A stretch of DNA of 17,515 bases from DATILL01 sp035476575. GTDB taxonomy: Bacteria; Actinomycetota; Actinomycetes; Mycobacteriales; JACQDL01. This document shows, piece by piece, positions 6,024 through 14,176 of the stretch. Location of the stretch: NCBI GenBank assembly GCA_035476575.1, contig DATILL010000014.1:1-17515 (forward strand), read 5' to 3'. The position numbers were made by a program, and so were the translations under genes. The notes below the pieces were generated by a model. It saw only the letters and a list, made by a program, of their open reading frames with translations, was not told the DNA's origin and did no database searches. The number at the start of each line of letters is the position of its first letter. The stretch's first letter is position 1.

Positions 6024-7685
6024 ATGGGTACGGCGGCCGCGGGGGTCGTGTTCCTGGTCTCGCTGGTGGTTGTTCTCGCGGCGGTTCATGTGCCGTTCGG
6101 CGACTACATGTACCGGGTGTTCACCTCGACCCGGCACCTGCGGGTGGAGCGGGTGGTGTACCGGCTGTCCGGGGTGGACCCGGACGCCGAGCAGCGGTGG
6201 AGCGCCTACGCCCGCGGCGTGCTGGCGTTCTCGGTGGTGTCGGTGCTGTTCCTGTACGGCCTGCAGCGGGTGCAGAGCCACCTCCTGCTGAGCCTCGGCT
6301 TTGCCAACGTCAAGCCTGACCTGGCCTGGAACACGGCGGTCAGCTTTGTCACGAACACGAACTGGCAGGCGTACTCCGGCGAGTCCACGATGGGCCATCT
6401 GGTGCAGATGGCCGGGCTGGCGGTGCAGAACTTCGTCTCCGCGGCAGTGGGCATCGCGGTGGCGATCGCGGTGGTGCGTGGCTTTGCCCGGCGTGGCAGC
6501 GGTGAGCTGGGCAACTTCTGGGCTGACCTGGTGCGCACCGTGGTGCGGATCCTGCTGCCCGTCGCGGTGGTCGGCGCGGTCGTGCTGGTCGCGGCTGGCG
6601 TGGTCCAGAACTTCCACGGCGGCACCGAGGTCCAGACGTTGGCCGGCGCGCACCAGGTGATCACCGGAGGTCCGGTGGCGAGCCAGGAGGTCATCAAGGA
6701 GCTCGGGACGAACGGCGGCGGCTTCTACAACGTCAACTCCGCGCACCCGTTCGAGAACCCGACGAGCTGGACGAACTGGGTTGAGATCTTCCTGTTGCTG
6801 GGGATCGGGTTCTCGCTGCCCCGTACGTTCGGCCGGATGGTCGGCGACCGGCGGCAGGGCTACGCGATCGTCGCGATCATGACGGTCCTGGCCGTCGGCA
6901 GCCAGGTCGCGATCCTGGCCGCGCAGCTCGCGCATCACGGCACCGTGCCGGTGGCGGTCGGCTCGGCGATGGAGGGGGTGGACACCCGGTTCGGGGTGCC
7001 GGACTCGGCGGTGTTCGCGTCGTCGACGACGCTGACCTCGACCGGCGCGGTGGACTCCTTCCACGACTCCTACACCAGCCTCGGCGGTGCGGTGCTGCTG
7101 ATGAACATGATGCTGGGCGAGGTCGCGCCGGGCGGCACCGGCTCGGGCCTGTACGGCCTGCTGGTGCTGGCGGTGCTGACGGTGTTCGTGGCCGGGCTGA
7201 TGGTCGGTCGCACGCCGGAGTACCTGGGCAAGAAGATCGGCGCCCGGGAGGTCAAGCTCGCCTCGCTGTACTTCCTGACCATGCCGGTGCTGGTGCTGGT
7301 CGGCACCGGGCTGGCGATGGCGCTGCCGGGGGAGCGGGCCGGGATGCTGAGCTCCGGCGCGCACGGGCTAGCGGAGGTGCTGTACGCGTTCACCTCGGCG
7401 GCCAACAACAACGGCTCGGCGTTCGCCGGCATCACGGTGAACACGGTCTGGTACAACACCGCCCTCGGCCTGGCGATGGCGTTCGGCCGGTTCCTGCCGA
7501 TGATCTTCGTGCTGGGCCTGGCCGGATCGCTGGCGGCGCAGCGGCCGGTGCCCGTCTCGGCCGGCACGCTGCCGACGCACCGGCCGCAGTTCGTCGGGAT
7601 GGTCGCCGGGGTGACGCTGGTCCTGGTCGCCCTGACGTTCCTGCCGGCCCTGGCACTCGGGCCGCTCGCGGAAGGACTCCACTGA
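6024..7685 (+). CDS. kdpA: K+-transporting ATPase subunit A, the K+ channel-like subunit
   Basis: KdpA binds and conducts K+ within the high-affinity KdpFABC pump of the plasma membrane. The protein has 553 residues (E. coli 557) and about ten hydrophobic helices. All four pore-loop regions are visible: VTNTNWQAYSGE (109-120), ELGTNGGGFYN with TNGGG at 229-233, MMLGEVAPGGTGSGL, and TSAANNNGSAFAG with NNNGS at 461-465. The selectivity residues therefore look intact. The start ATG abuts the kdpF stop, and GGAG at 6011-6014 is its ribosome site. kdpB follows after 2 bases. Long open frames on the opposite strand are codon-bias shadows. Confidence 0.97.
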   Translation: MGTAAAGVVFLVSLVVVLAAVHVPFGDYMYRVFTSTRHLRVERVVYRLSGVDPDAEQRWSAYARGVLAFSVVSVLFLYGLQRVQSHLLLSLGFANVKPDLAWNTAVSFVTNTNWQAYSGESTMGHLVQMAGLAVQNFVSAAVGIAVAIAVVRGFARRGSGELGNFWADLVRTVVRILLPVAVVGAVVLVAAGVVQNFHGGTEVQTLAGAHQVITGGPVASQEVIKELGTNGGGFYNVNSAHPFENPTSWTNWVEIFLLLGIGFSLPRTFGRMVGDRRQGYAIVAIMTVLAVGSQVAILAAQLAHHGTVPVAVGSAMEGVDTRFGVPDSAVFASSTTLTSTGAVDSFHDSYTSLGGAVLLMNMMLGEVAPGGTGSGLYGLLVLAVLTVFVAGLMVGRTPEYLGKKIGAREVKLASLYFLTMPVLVLVGTGLAMALPGERAGMLSSGAHGLAEVLYAFTSAANNNGSAFAGITVNTVWYNTALGLAMAFGRFLPMIFVLGLAGSLAAQRPVPVSAGTLPTHRPQFVGMVAGVTLVLVALTFLPALALGPLAEGLH

Positions 7686-7687
7686 GC

Positions 7688-9847
7688 ATGACGACGCAGC
7701 TCATCAAGGCTCCGGGCGGGACCGCGCCGTACCCTCGGCAACCCGGCCGGGTCGGCGGCGGCCTGCTCGACCCCGCCATGCTGGTGCGGGCGCTGCCGGA
7801 CGCCGCCCGCAAGCTCAACCCGGCCACCCTGTGGCGTAACCCGGTCATGTTCATCGTCGAGGTCGGCGCGGTCTGGAGCACCGTGCTGGCGGTCCGCGAC
7901 CCGGGCTGGTTCGCCGGGCTGATCGTGCTCTGGCTGTGGCTGACGGTGCTGTTCGCGAACCTGGCCGAGGCGGTGGCTGAGGGTCGGGGCAAGGCGCAGG
8001 CGGAGACGCTGCGCCGGGCCAAGCAGGACGTCGTCGCGCGTCGGTTGGTCGGCTGGGAGCCCGGAGCGCCGGTCCGCTCGGCGGTCGAGGAGCTGGTGCC
8101 GGGGCCGCGGCTCCAGCCGGGGGACCTCGTCGTGGTCGAGGCCGGGGAGACCATCCCCGGTGATGGTGACGTGGTCGAGGGCATCGCGTCGGTGGACGAG
8201 TCGGCGATCACCGGCGAGTCCGCCCCGGTGATCCGGGAGTCCGGCGGGGACCGGTCGGCGGTCACCGGCGGCACGAAGGTGCTCTCCGACCGGATCGTGG
8301 TCCGGGTCACGCAGGAGCCGGGGGAGAGCTTCATCGACCGGATGATCGCGCTGGTGGAGGGCGCCAACCGGCAGAAGACCCCCAACGAGATCGCGCTGAA
8401 CATCCTGCTCGCCGCGCTGACGATCATCTTCCTGCTCGCGGTGGCGACGCTGCAGCCGCTGGCGATCTACGCCAAGACTGGCCAGCCGGGCGTACCGGAC
8501 AGCGTGGCGCTGACCGGCGACGGCGTGACCGGGCTGGTGCTGGTGGCGCTGCTGGTCTGCCTGATCCCGACCACGATCGGGGCACTGCTGTCCGCGATCG
8601 GGATCGCCGGGATGGACCGGCTGGTGCAGCGCAACGTGCTGGCGATGTCCGGGCGGGCGGTCGAGGCGGCCGGCGACGTGAACACGCTGCTGCTGGACAA
8701 GACCGGCACCATCACCCTGGGCAACCGGCAGGCGTCGCGGTTCGTGCCGGTCGGCGGGGTGGAGCAGGCCGAGCTGGCCAGTGCGGCGCAGCTTTCCAGC
8801 CTCGCCGACGAGACGCCGGAGGGCCGGTCCGTGGTGGTCTTCGCCAAGACCGAGTACGGGCTGCGCGAGCGCAGCCCGGGCGAGCTGGTCCATGCCGAGT
8901 GGGTGGCGTTCACCGCACAGACCCGGATGTCGGGCATCAACGTGGACGGCGTGCAGGTGCGCAAGGGCGCCGCGACCGCGGTGATGAGGTGGGTGCGGGA
9001 GCTCGGCGGCCACCCGACCGAGGACGTCGGCGCGATCGTGGACGGCATCTCGGCCTCCGGTGGCACGCCCCTGGTGGTGGCCGAGTGCCGGGACGGGACG
9101 CCGGCCCGGGTGCTCGGCGTCGTCCACCTGAAGGACGTGGTCAAGCAGGGCATGCGGGAGCGGTTCGAGGAGATGCGCCGGATGGGCATCCGGACTGTGA
9201 TGATCACCGGTGACAACCCGCTGACCGCGAAGGCGATCGCGGACGAGGCCGGCGTGGACGACTTCCTCGCCGAGGCCAGGCCCGAGGACAAGATGGCCCT
9301 GATCAAGCGCGAGCAGGAGGGCGGCAAGCTGGTCGCGATGACCGGCGACGGGACCAACGACGCCCCCGCGCTCGCGCAGGCCGACGTCGGCGTGGCCATG
9401 AACACCGGCACCTCGGCCGCGAAGGAGGCCGGGAACATGGTCGACCTGGACTCCAACCCGACCAAGCTGATCGAGATCGTCGAGATCGGCAAGCAGTTGC
9501 TGATCACCCGCGGCGCGCTGACGACGTTCTCCATCGCCAACGACATCGCCAAGTACTTCGCGATCATCCCGGCCATGTTCGCCGCAGTCTACCCGGGGCT
9601 GGACACGCTGAACATCATGCGGCTGCACAGCCCGCAGTCGGCGATCCTGTCCGCGGTGGTCTTCAACGCGGTCATCATCGTCGCGCTGATCCCGCTGGCG
9701 CTGCGCGGCGTGCGGTACCGGCCCAGCTCGGCGAGCACGCTGCTGTCCCGGAACCTCTACCTGTACGGGCTGGGCGGCATCGTCGCGCCGTTCGTCGGTA
9801 TCAAGCTCATCGACCTGATCATCCAGCTCCTTCCCGGGATGTCCTGA
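7688..9847 (+). CDS. kdpB: K+-transporting ATPase subunit B, P-type ATPase
   Basis: KdpB hydrolyses ATP and drives K+ uptake through KdpA. The protein has 719 residues, with an N-terminal extension of roughly 30 residues relative to E. coli. Visible P-type ATPase elements are the actuator TGES loop (175-178; its Ser is the residue whose phosphorylation inhibits the E. coli enzyme), the phosphorylated Asp337 in LLLDKTGTITLGN, the nucleotide-domain FTAQTRMSG motif, MITGDNPLTAKAIA, and the hinge MTGDGTNDAPALAQADVGVA. Membrane helices flank these domains in the usual order. GGAAGGA lies about 11 bases upstream. The stop TGA shares a base with the kdpC ATG, so the genes are translationally coupled. 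No inactivating change is seen. Confidence 0.97.
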   Translation: MTTQLIKAPGGTAPYPRQPGRVGGGLLDPAMLVRALPDAARKLNPATLWRNPVMFIVEVGAVWSTVLAVRDPGWFAGLIVLWLWLTVLFANLAEAVAEGRGKAQAETLRRAKQDVVARRLVGWEPGAPVRSAVEELVPGPRLQPGDLVVVEAGETIPGDGDVVEGIASVDESAITGESAPVIRESGGDRSAVTGGTKVLSDRIVVRVTQEPGESFIDRMIALVEGANRQKTPNEIALNILLAALTIIFLLAVATLQPLAIYAKTGQPGVPDSVALTGDGVTGLVLVALLVCLIPTTIGALLSAIGIAGMDRLVQRNVLAMSGRAVEAAGDVNTLLLDKTGTITLGNRQASRFVPVGGVEQAELASAAQLSSLADETPEGRSVVVFAKTEYGLRERSPGELVHAEWVAFTAQTRMSGINVDGVQVRKGAATAVMRWVRELGGHPTEDVGAIVDGISASGGTPLVVAECRDGTPARVLGVVHLKDVVKQGMRERFEEMRRMGIRTVMITGDNPLTAKAIADEAGVDDFLAEARPEDKMALIKREQEGGKLVAMTGDGTNDAPALAQADVGVAMNTGTSAAKEAGNMVDLDSNPTKLIEIVEIGKQLLITRGALTTFSIANDIAKYFAIIPAMFAAVYPGLDTLNIMRLHSPQSAILSAVVFNAVIIVALIPLALRGVRYRPSSASTLLSRNLYLYGLGGIVAPFVGIKLIDLIIQLLPGMS

Positions 9848-10737
9848 TGCGGCTACCCACCTGGCTCCGCCAGCACCTCGCGGCGGCGCGTGCGCTGCTC
9901 GTGTTCACCGTCGCCGTCGGGGTGGTCTACCCGCTGGCCGTCACCGGCATCGCCCAGCTCCCCGGCCTGAGAGACAAGGCCAACGGGTCGCTGGTCACAG
10001 CGGCCGGCGGGCGGGTCGTCGGCAGCGCGATCATCGGGCAGGCGTTCACCGACGCCGGCGGCAACCCGCTGCCGCAGTACTTCCAGCCCCGGCCGTCGGC
10101 GGCCGGTGACGGCTACGACCCGACCGCCACCAGCGCCAGCAACCTCGGCCCGGAGAGCGTCGTCGACACCCTGCCCGACCCGGCGGTCGCGGGCGACACC
10201 GGCAAGCAGAGCCTGCTCACCCAGGTCTGCGCCCGCAGCAAGGCGGTCGGCGAGCTGGACGGCGTCAGCGGCGCCCGGCCGTTCTGCACCCCCAGCGGTG
10301 TCGGCGCGGTGCTGGCGGTGTTCGGCCGGCACACCGGCGACGGGCACGTCACCCGGGTGGTCAGCCTGAACGAGGCCTGCCCGGCGACGGCGTTCGTCGC
10401 GACGTACCAGGGCGTACCGGTCGAGTGCGCCATGTTCGGCGAGGACTACGCGGCCGGCGACGTGGTGCCGGTCCGCGGCGACGCCCCGGCCAGCCCGGCG
10501 GTGCCCGCCGACGCGGTCACCGCCAGCGGCAGCGGCCTGGACCCGGGCATCTCACCCGCCTACGCCCGGCTGCAGGTGGCCCGGGTCGCGAAGGCCCGGT
10601 CGGTCACCACCGACCAGGTGCTCGCACTGGTCGCGCGGAACACCACCGGGCGGGCGTTGGGGTTCATGGGCGAGCCATGGGTCAACGTCGTGCGGCTGAA
10701 CCTCGACCTCGACACACGGTACCCGGCGCACGGGTAG
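9847..10737 (+). CDS. kdpC: K+-transporting ATPase subunit C with a large internal insert
   Basis: KdpC is the single-helix accessory subunit of KdpFABC. The protein has 296 residues against about 190 in E. coli. The N-terminal helix (about 16-38), the GSAIIGQAFTD segment, the FQPRPSAAGDGYDPTATSAS-type segment and the C-terminal VTASGSGLDPGISPAYA, VARVAKAR and LGFMGEPWVNVVRLNLDLD blocks all match the family. Between SNLGP (about residue 103) and the VTASGSG block (from about 224) lies an insert that accounts for the extra length. It contains four cysteines (in QVCARS, PFCTPS, NEACPA and VECAMF) and faces outside the cell. From memory, long KdpC forms occur in actinobacteria. The function of the insert is unknown. 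The start overlaps the kdpB stop by one base. Confidence 0.93.
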   Translation: MRLPTWLRQHLAAARALLVFTVAVGVVYPLAVTGIAQLPGLRDKANGSLVTAAGGRVVGSAIIGQAFTDAGGNPLPQYFQPRPSAAGDGYDPTATSASNLGPESVVDTLPDPAVAGDTGKQSLLTQVCARSKAVGELDGVSGARPFCTPSGVGAVLAVFGRHTGDGHVTRVVSLNEACPATAFVATYQGVPVECAMFGEDYAAGDVVPVRGDAPASPAVPADAVTASGSGLDPGISPAYARLQVARVAKARSVTTDQVLALVARNTTGRALGFMGEPWVNVVRLNLDLDTRYPAHG

Positions 10738-10741
10738 GACG

Positions 10742-13360
10742 ATGACCGCGATGACACCCCGGGGGAAGCTCCGCATCTACCTCGGCTCCGCCCCCGGGGT
10801 GGGCAAGACCTACGCGATGCTCGGCGAGGGCCGCCGGCGGGCCGAGCGTGGCACCGACGTGGTGGTCGGCTTCGTGGAGACCCATGACCGGCCACACACC
10901 GCCGCGCTGCTGGAGGGCATGGAGGTCGTCGGTCGCAAGACCATGACCTACCGGGGGGCGGCCTTCACCGAGCTGGACACCGCGGCGGTCCTGGCTCGCC
11001 GGCCCCAGGTCGCCCTGGTCGACGAGCTGGCGCACACCAACATCCCCGGCTCGGCGCACGCCAAGCGCTGGCAGGACATCGAGGAGATCCTGGACGCCGG
11101 CATCGACGTCGTCTCCACGGTCAACATCCAGCACCTGGAGTCGCTCAACGACGTCGTCAAGCAGATCACCGGCGTCACCCAGCACGAGACCGTGCCGGAC
11201 GAGGTCGTCCGCCGGGCCGACCAGGTCGAGCTGGTCGACATGACCGCCGAGGCGCTGCGCCGCCGGATGGCGCACGGCAACATCTACCCGCCGGAGAAGG
11301 TCGACGCCGCGCTCGGGAACTACTTCCGCATCGGCAACCTCACCGCGCTGCGCGAGCTCGCGATGATCTGGCTGGCCGATACGGTCGACGAGCAGCTCGA
11401 CGCCTACCGCGCCGAGCACGGCATCGGCGGCACCTGGGAGGCCCGCGAACGCGTCGTCGTCGCGCTGACCGGCGGCCCCGAGGGCGACACCCTCATCCGC
11501 CGCGCCTCCCGGATCGCCGACCGGTCCAAGGGCGCCGACCTGCTCGCCGTCCACGTGGCCCGCAGCGACGGCCTTACCGACGCCAGCCCGGCCAACCTGG
11601 CCCGGCAGCGGACCCTGGTGGAAAGCCTCGGCGGCACCTACCACCAGGTCGTCGGCGACGATGTGCCCCGCGCGTTGCTCGACTTCGCCCGCGGCGTCAA
11701 CGCCACCCAGCTCGTCCTCGGCGCCTCCCGCCGTGGCCGGGCCGCCCGGATGTTCTCCCCTGGCGTCGGAGCCGTCACCACCGAGCTGTCCGGCCCGATC
11801 GACGTGCACCTGGTCACCCACGAGCACGTCGGGCACGGCGCCCGCCGCGAGATCCGGCTGACCGGCACGCTGACCCTCCGCCGGCGGCTGGCCGGGCTGC
11901 TGCTGGCGGTGGCCGGGCTGCCGCTGCTCACCTGGTTGCTGGCCAACCTGCGGCCCACCCTCTCCCTGCCCAGCGACATCCTGATCTTCCTGGTCGCCGT
12001 CGTGGCGATCGCGCTGGTCGGCGGCCTCTACCCGGCGTTGCTGGCCGCGGTCGCCGGGTCGGTGCTGCTCAACTACTACTTCACCCTGCCGATCCACCAG
12101 CTCACCATCGCCGACCAGGAGAACCTCCTCGCGCTGGTCGCGTTCCTGCTGGTCGGCGCCGCGGTCAGCGCCGTGGTCGACCTGGCCGCCCGGCGCACCC
12201 GCGAGGCCGCCCGCGCCAGCGCCGACGCCGAGGTCCTGTCCACCCTGGCCGGCAGCGTGCTCCGCGGCGAGCACGCCCTGCCCACGCTGCTCGAACGGCT
12301 CCGGGAAACCTTCGGCCTCACCGCCGTCACCCTGCTCGAACGGCGACCCGACACCCCACCCGGCCCTGACTTGCAACACAACCCGCACGCCTGGCAGGTC
12401 GCCGCTACCACCGGCGGCCCACCCTCGACCAGCCCCGACGACGCCGACACCGACATTCCCGTCGGCACCGACCTCGCCCTGGTCCTGCGCGGCCGCACCC
12501 TGCCCGCCCTGGACCGCCGGATCCTGGAGGCCTTCGCCGCCCAGGCCGCCGTCGCGCTACGCCAGCAACGGCTCACCGAGCAGGCCGCCAAGGCTCAACC
12601 GCTGGCCGAGGCCGACAGGATGCGCACCGCACTGCTCAACGCCGTCAGCCACGACCTACGCACCCCGCTGGCCTCCGCCAAGGCCGCCGTCGACAGCCTC
12701 GCCACCCCCGACCTCACCTGGACCGAGGAGGAACGCCGCGAGCTGCTTGCCACCGCCATCGAGTCGCACGACCGGCTCGACAAGCTGGTCGCCAACCTGC
12801 TCGACATGAGCCGCCTCCAAGCCGGCGCGCTCGGCCTGTCCACCCAGCACCTGGCCGTGGCGGACGCCGTGGCCCAGGCGCTGGACGACCTCGGCCCGGC
12901 GGGACAGCCGGTGCGGGTCCAGATCCCGGGCCACCTGCCCGAGGCGGTCGCCGACCCGAGCCTGCTGGAGCGGGTGCTGGTCAACGTGATCGGCAACGCC
13001 ACCCGGTACAACCCCCCCGGGGCACCCGTCCTGGTCTCGGCCAGCGCACTCGGCGACACCGTACAGATCCGGGTGGTCGACCGCGGCCCCGGCATCCCCC
13101 ACCACGACCGCGACCGGGTCTTCCTACCCTTCCAACGACTCGGCGACCACGACAACGACACCGGCGTCGGCCTCGGCCTCGCACTCTCCCGTGGCCTGCT
13201 CGAAGCCATGGGCGGCACCCTCGAACCCGACGACACCCCCGGCGGCGGCCTCACCATGACCCTCACCCTGCCCGCCGCGCACCCACCCGCATTCGCACCC
13301 CGGGATGCCCAGGAACGTGATGCCCAGGCGCCGCCGGCCGCCGAGGACCGGTTCGCATGA
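10742..13360 (+). CDS. kdpD: Sensor histidine kinase KdpD
   Basis: KdpD senses K+ limitation and salt stress and normally phosphorylates KdpE to turn on kdpFABC. The protein has 872 residues (E. coli 894). In order it contains the N-terminal KdpD domain with Walker A GSAPGVGKT (15-23) and a Walker B region VALVDELAHTN (about 89-99); a universal-stress-protein-like domain (about 238-360); four closely packed membrane helices (about 380-490); a GAF-like region; HisKA with His637 in AVSHDLRTPLAS; and the ATPase domain with N box (around Asn752), DRGPGIP and GVGLGLALS. All catalytic motifs are present. ATG 10742 lies 4 bases after the kdpC stop; ATG 10751 is an equally possible start. The stop overlaps an ATG (ATGA, 13357-13360), the usual junction to kdpE, but no kdpE follows. 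Confidence 0.96.
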   Translation: MTAMTPRGKLRIYLGSAPGVGKTYAMLGEGRRRAERGTDVVVGFVETHDRPHTAALLEGMEVVGRKTMTYRGAAFTELDTAAVLARRPQVALVDELAHTNIPGSAHAKRWQDIEEILDAGIDVVSTVNIQHLESLNDVVKQITGVTQHETVPDEVVRRADQVELVDMTAEALRRRMAHGNIYPPEKVDAALGNYFRIGNLTALRELAMIWLADTVDEQLDAYRAEHGIGGTWEARERVVVALTGGPEGDTLIRRASRIADRSKGADLLAVHVARSDGLTDASPANLARQRTLVESLGGTYHQVVGDDVPRALLDFARGVNATQLVLGASRRGRAARMFSPGVGAVTTELSGPIDVHLVTHEHVGHGARREIRLTGTLTLRRRLAGLLLAVAGLPLLTWLLANLRPTLSLPSDILIFLVAVVAIALVGGLYPALLAAVAGSVLLNYYFTLPIHQLTIADQENLLALVAFLLVGAAVSAVVDLAARRTREAARASADAEVLSTLAGSVLRGEHALPTLLERLRETFGLTAVTLLERRPDTPPGPDLQHNPHAWQVAATTGGPPSTSPDDADTDIPVGTDLALVLRGRTLPALDRRILEAFAAQAAVALRQQRLTEQAAKAQPLAEADRMRTALLNAVSHDLRTPLASAKAAVDSLATPDLTWTEEERRELLATAIESHDRLDKLVANLLDMSRLQAGALGLSTQHLAVADAVAQALDDLGPAGQPVRVQIPGHLPEAVADPSLLERVLVNVIGNATRYNPPGAPVLVSASALGDTVQIRVVDRGPGIPHHDRDRVFLPFQRLGDHDNDTGVGLGLALSRGLLEAMGGTLEPDDTPGGGLTMTLTLPAAHPPAFAPRDAQERDAQAPPAAEDRFA

Positions 13361-13403
13361 CCCGCACGCGCAAGGCGATCATCGCCGAGCCGCCTCTTTC
13401 CGA

Positions 13404-13461
13404 CGATCATCGAGCTAGTGGGGCTAGTTGATCTCTTACAGCCCCACCAACTCGATGATCG
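13404..13461. terminator. Large imperfect inverted repeat, probable bidirectional terminator
   Basis: The arms 13404-13425 and 13440-13461 pair at 20 of 22 positions around a 14-base loop. The outer parts are CGATCATCGAG and CTCGATGATCG, the inner parts GTGGGGCT and AGCCCCAC. The repeat lies between the convergent stops of kdpD (13360) and the unknown minus gene (13485), and fits a terminator for both. A related small palindrome, GGCGATCATCGCC, lies at 13374-13386, so the GATCATCG motif appears three times in 90 bases. This also allows a mobile-element or deletion scar reading. Confidence 0.55.
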
Positions 13462-13484
13462 CCGGGTGAAGGTCGGGCGGTCGT

Positions 13485-13895
13485 TCACAGCGGCAGTATG
13501 ACGCTTCTCGCTGTCGCCCTGAGGTCGGTGACGGTGTAGGTGAGCGCCGGTCCGGGTCCTTGGAGGTTGCCCCTGCTCGCGGCTCGGATCAGGACGGTGT
13601 CGAAGTCGACGCCCGCCTCGCGGGTTACCCCTGAGACCTGCGGGATCAGCACCGTCGCGGTGAGGCCGCCGGTATCTCCCCTCGGCCTGAGGACGACGGT
13701 GACGAGAGTTCCCAGCGGTCCCTCCTGGCGGGCAATCTCCGACTGCCCGGTGAAGACCCTGTTGCCATCCGCGCTGTGGTACTCAAGCACCCCGCCTTCC
13801 TTGCCCTGCATCACCGGCCCGGGCGTTTCGGTGGTGAAGACGATCCGTACTCCGTAACCGACGAACGTGAACTGGTTGGCACCGAGATCAGACAT
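13485..13895 (-). CDS. Small soluble protein of unknown function
   Basis: This 136-residue protein reads from the minus-strand ATG at 13895, preceded at 8 bases by AAAGGAG, a strong ribosome site that decides this start over the 26-codon longer frame from 13973. The sequence begins MSDLGANQFTFVGYGVRIVF, has no signal peptide or membrane helix, and alternates hydrophobic and polar residues (GTLVTVVLRPRG, LTATVLIPQVSG, LTYTVTDLRATARSVILPL), suggesting a mainly beta fold. There is no cysteine in the chain. I recognise no family and see no catalytic motif. It is monocistronic, converges on kdpD and is divergent from the response regulator gene. Confidence 0.7.
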   Translation of the reverse strand: MSDLGANQFTFVGYGVRIVFTTETPGPVMQGKEGGVLEYHSADGNRVFTGQSEIARQEGPLGTLVTVVLRPRGDTGGLTATVLIPQVSGVTREAGVDFDTVLIRAASRGNLQGPGPALTYTVTDLRATARSVILPL

Positions 13896-14136
13896 CGCAC
13901 AGGCTCCTTTGCCGGCGGACTGTGGGCCTGCCCAACTGGAGAGGCATCCCATGCCGGACAGAGAACGGCGCACCGGCCGGTGATACCGGGAGAGCTGTTA
14001 CGGGCCACCTGTGGAAAAGCTCACCAACTCCTCGGGCGCCACGATGATTACCTGCCAGGCGACTGGCAATGTCCGGGTTCGGCGGTTCGCTCGTACATCG
14101 GGGACACATACTCAGGCGGGATGCTCGGGCCCGTGC

Positions 14137-14175
14137 GGTTGGCCTGTGTGGTTGGCCTGTCCGGTTGGATGGTGT
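14137..14175 (+). repeat. Three 13-bp tandem repeats in front of the response regulator
   Basis: GGTTGGCCTGTGT (14137), GGTTGGCCTGTCC (14150) and GGTTGGATGGTGT (14163) follow each other at exactly 13-bp intervals, the last ending one base before the ATG at 14177. They occupy the place where a ribosome site would be expected. They may be an autoregulatory binding array or a replication-slippage product. Confidence 0.55.
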
Positions 14176-14176
14176 G

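Noticed and set aside
5685..9628. Very long minus-strand ORFs opposite kdpA and kdpB
   Set aside because: They are the usual high-GC antisense shadows: rich in His, Arg, Gln and Asp, no domain, opposite unmistakable kdp genes.
13357..13432. Short ORF after kdpD as a real 24-codon gene
   Set aside because: It has no recognisable content after MTR and ends in the inverted repeat. At most it is a remnant of kdpE, and the MTR match could be chance.
13896..13973. 26-residue N-terminal extension of the unknown minus-strand protein
   Set aside because: AAAGGAG lies 8 bases before the inner ATG at 13895, which is the better start.
13971..13982. Perfect 12-bp palindrome CACCGGCCGGTG in the divergent intergenic region
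   Set aside because: Short GC palindromes of this type are common by chance in such DNA, and there is no second copy nearby.
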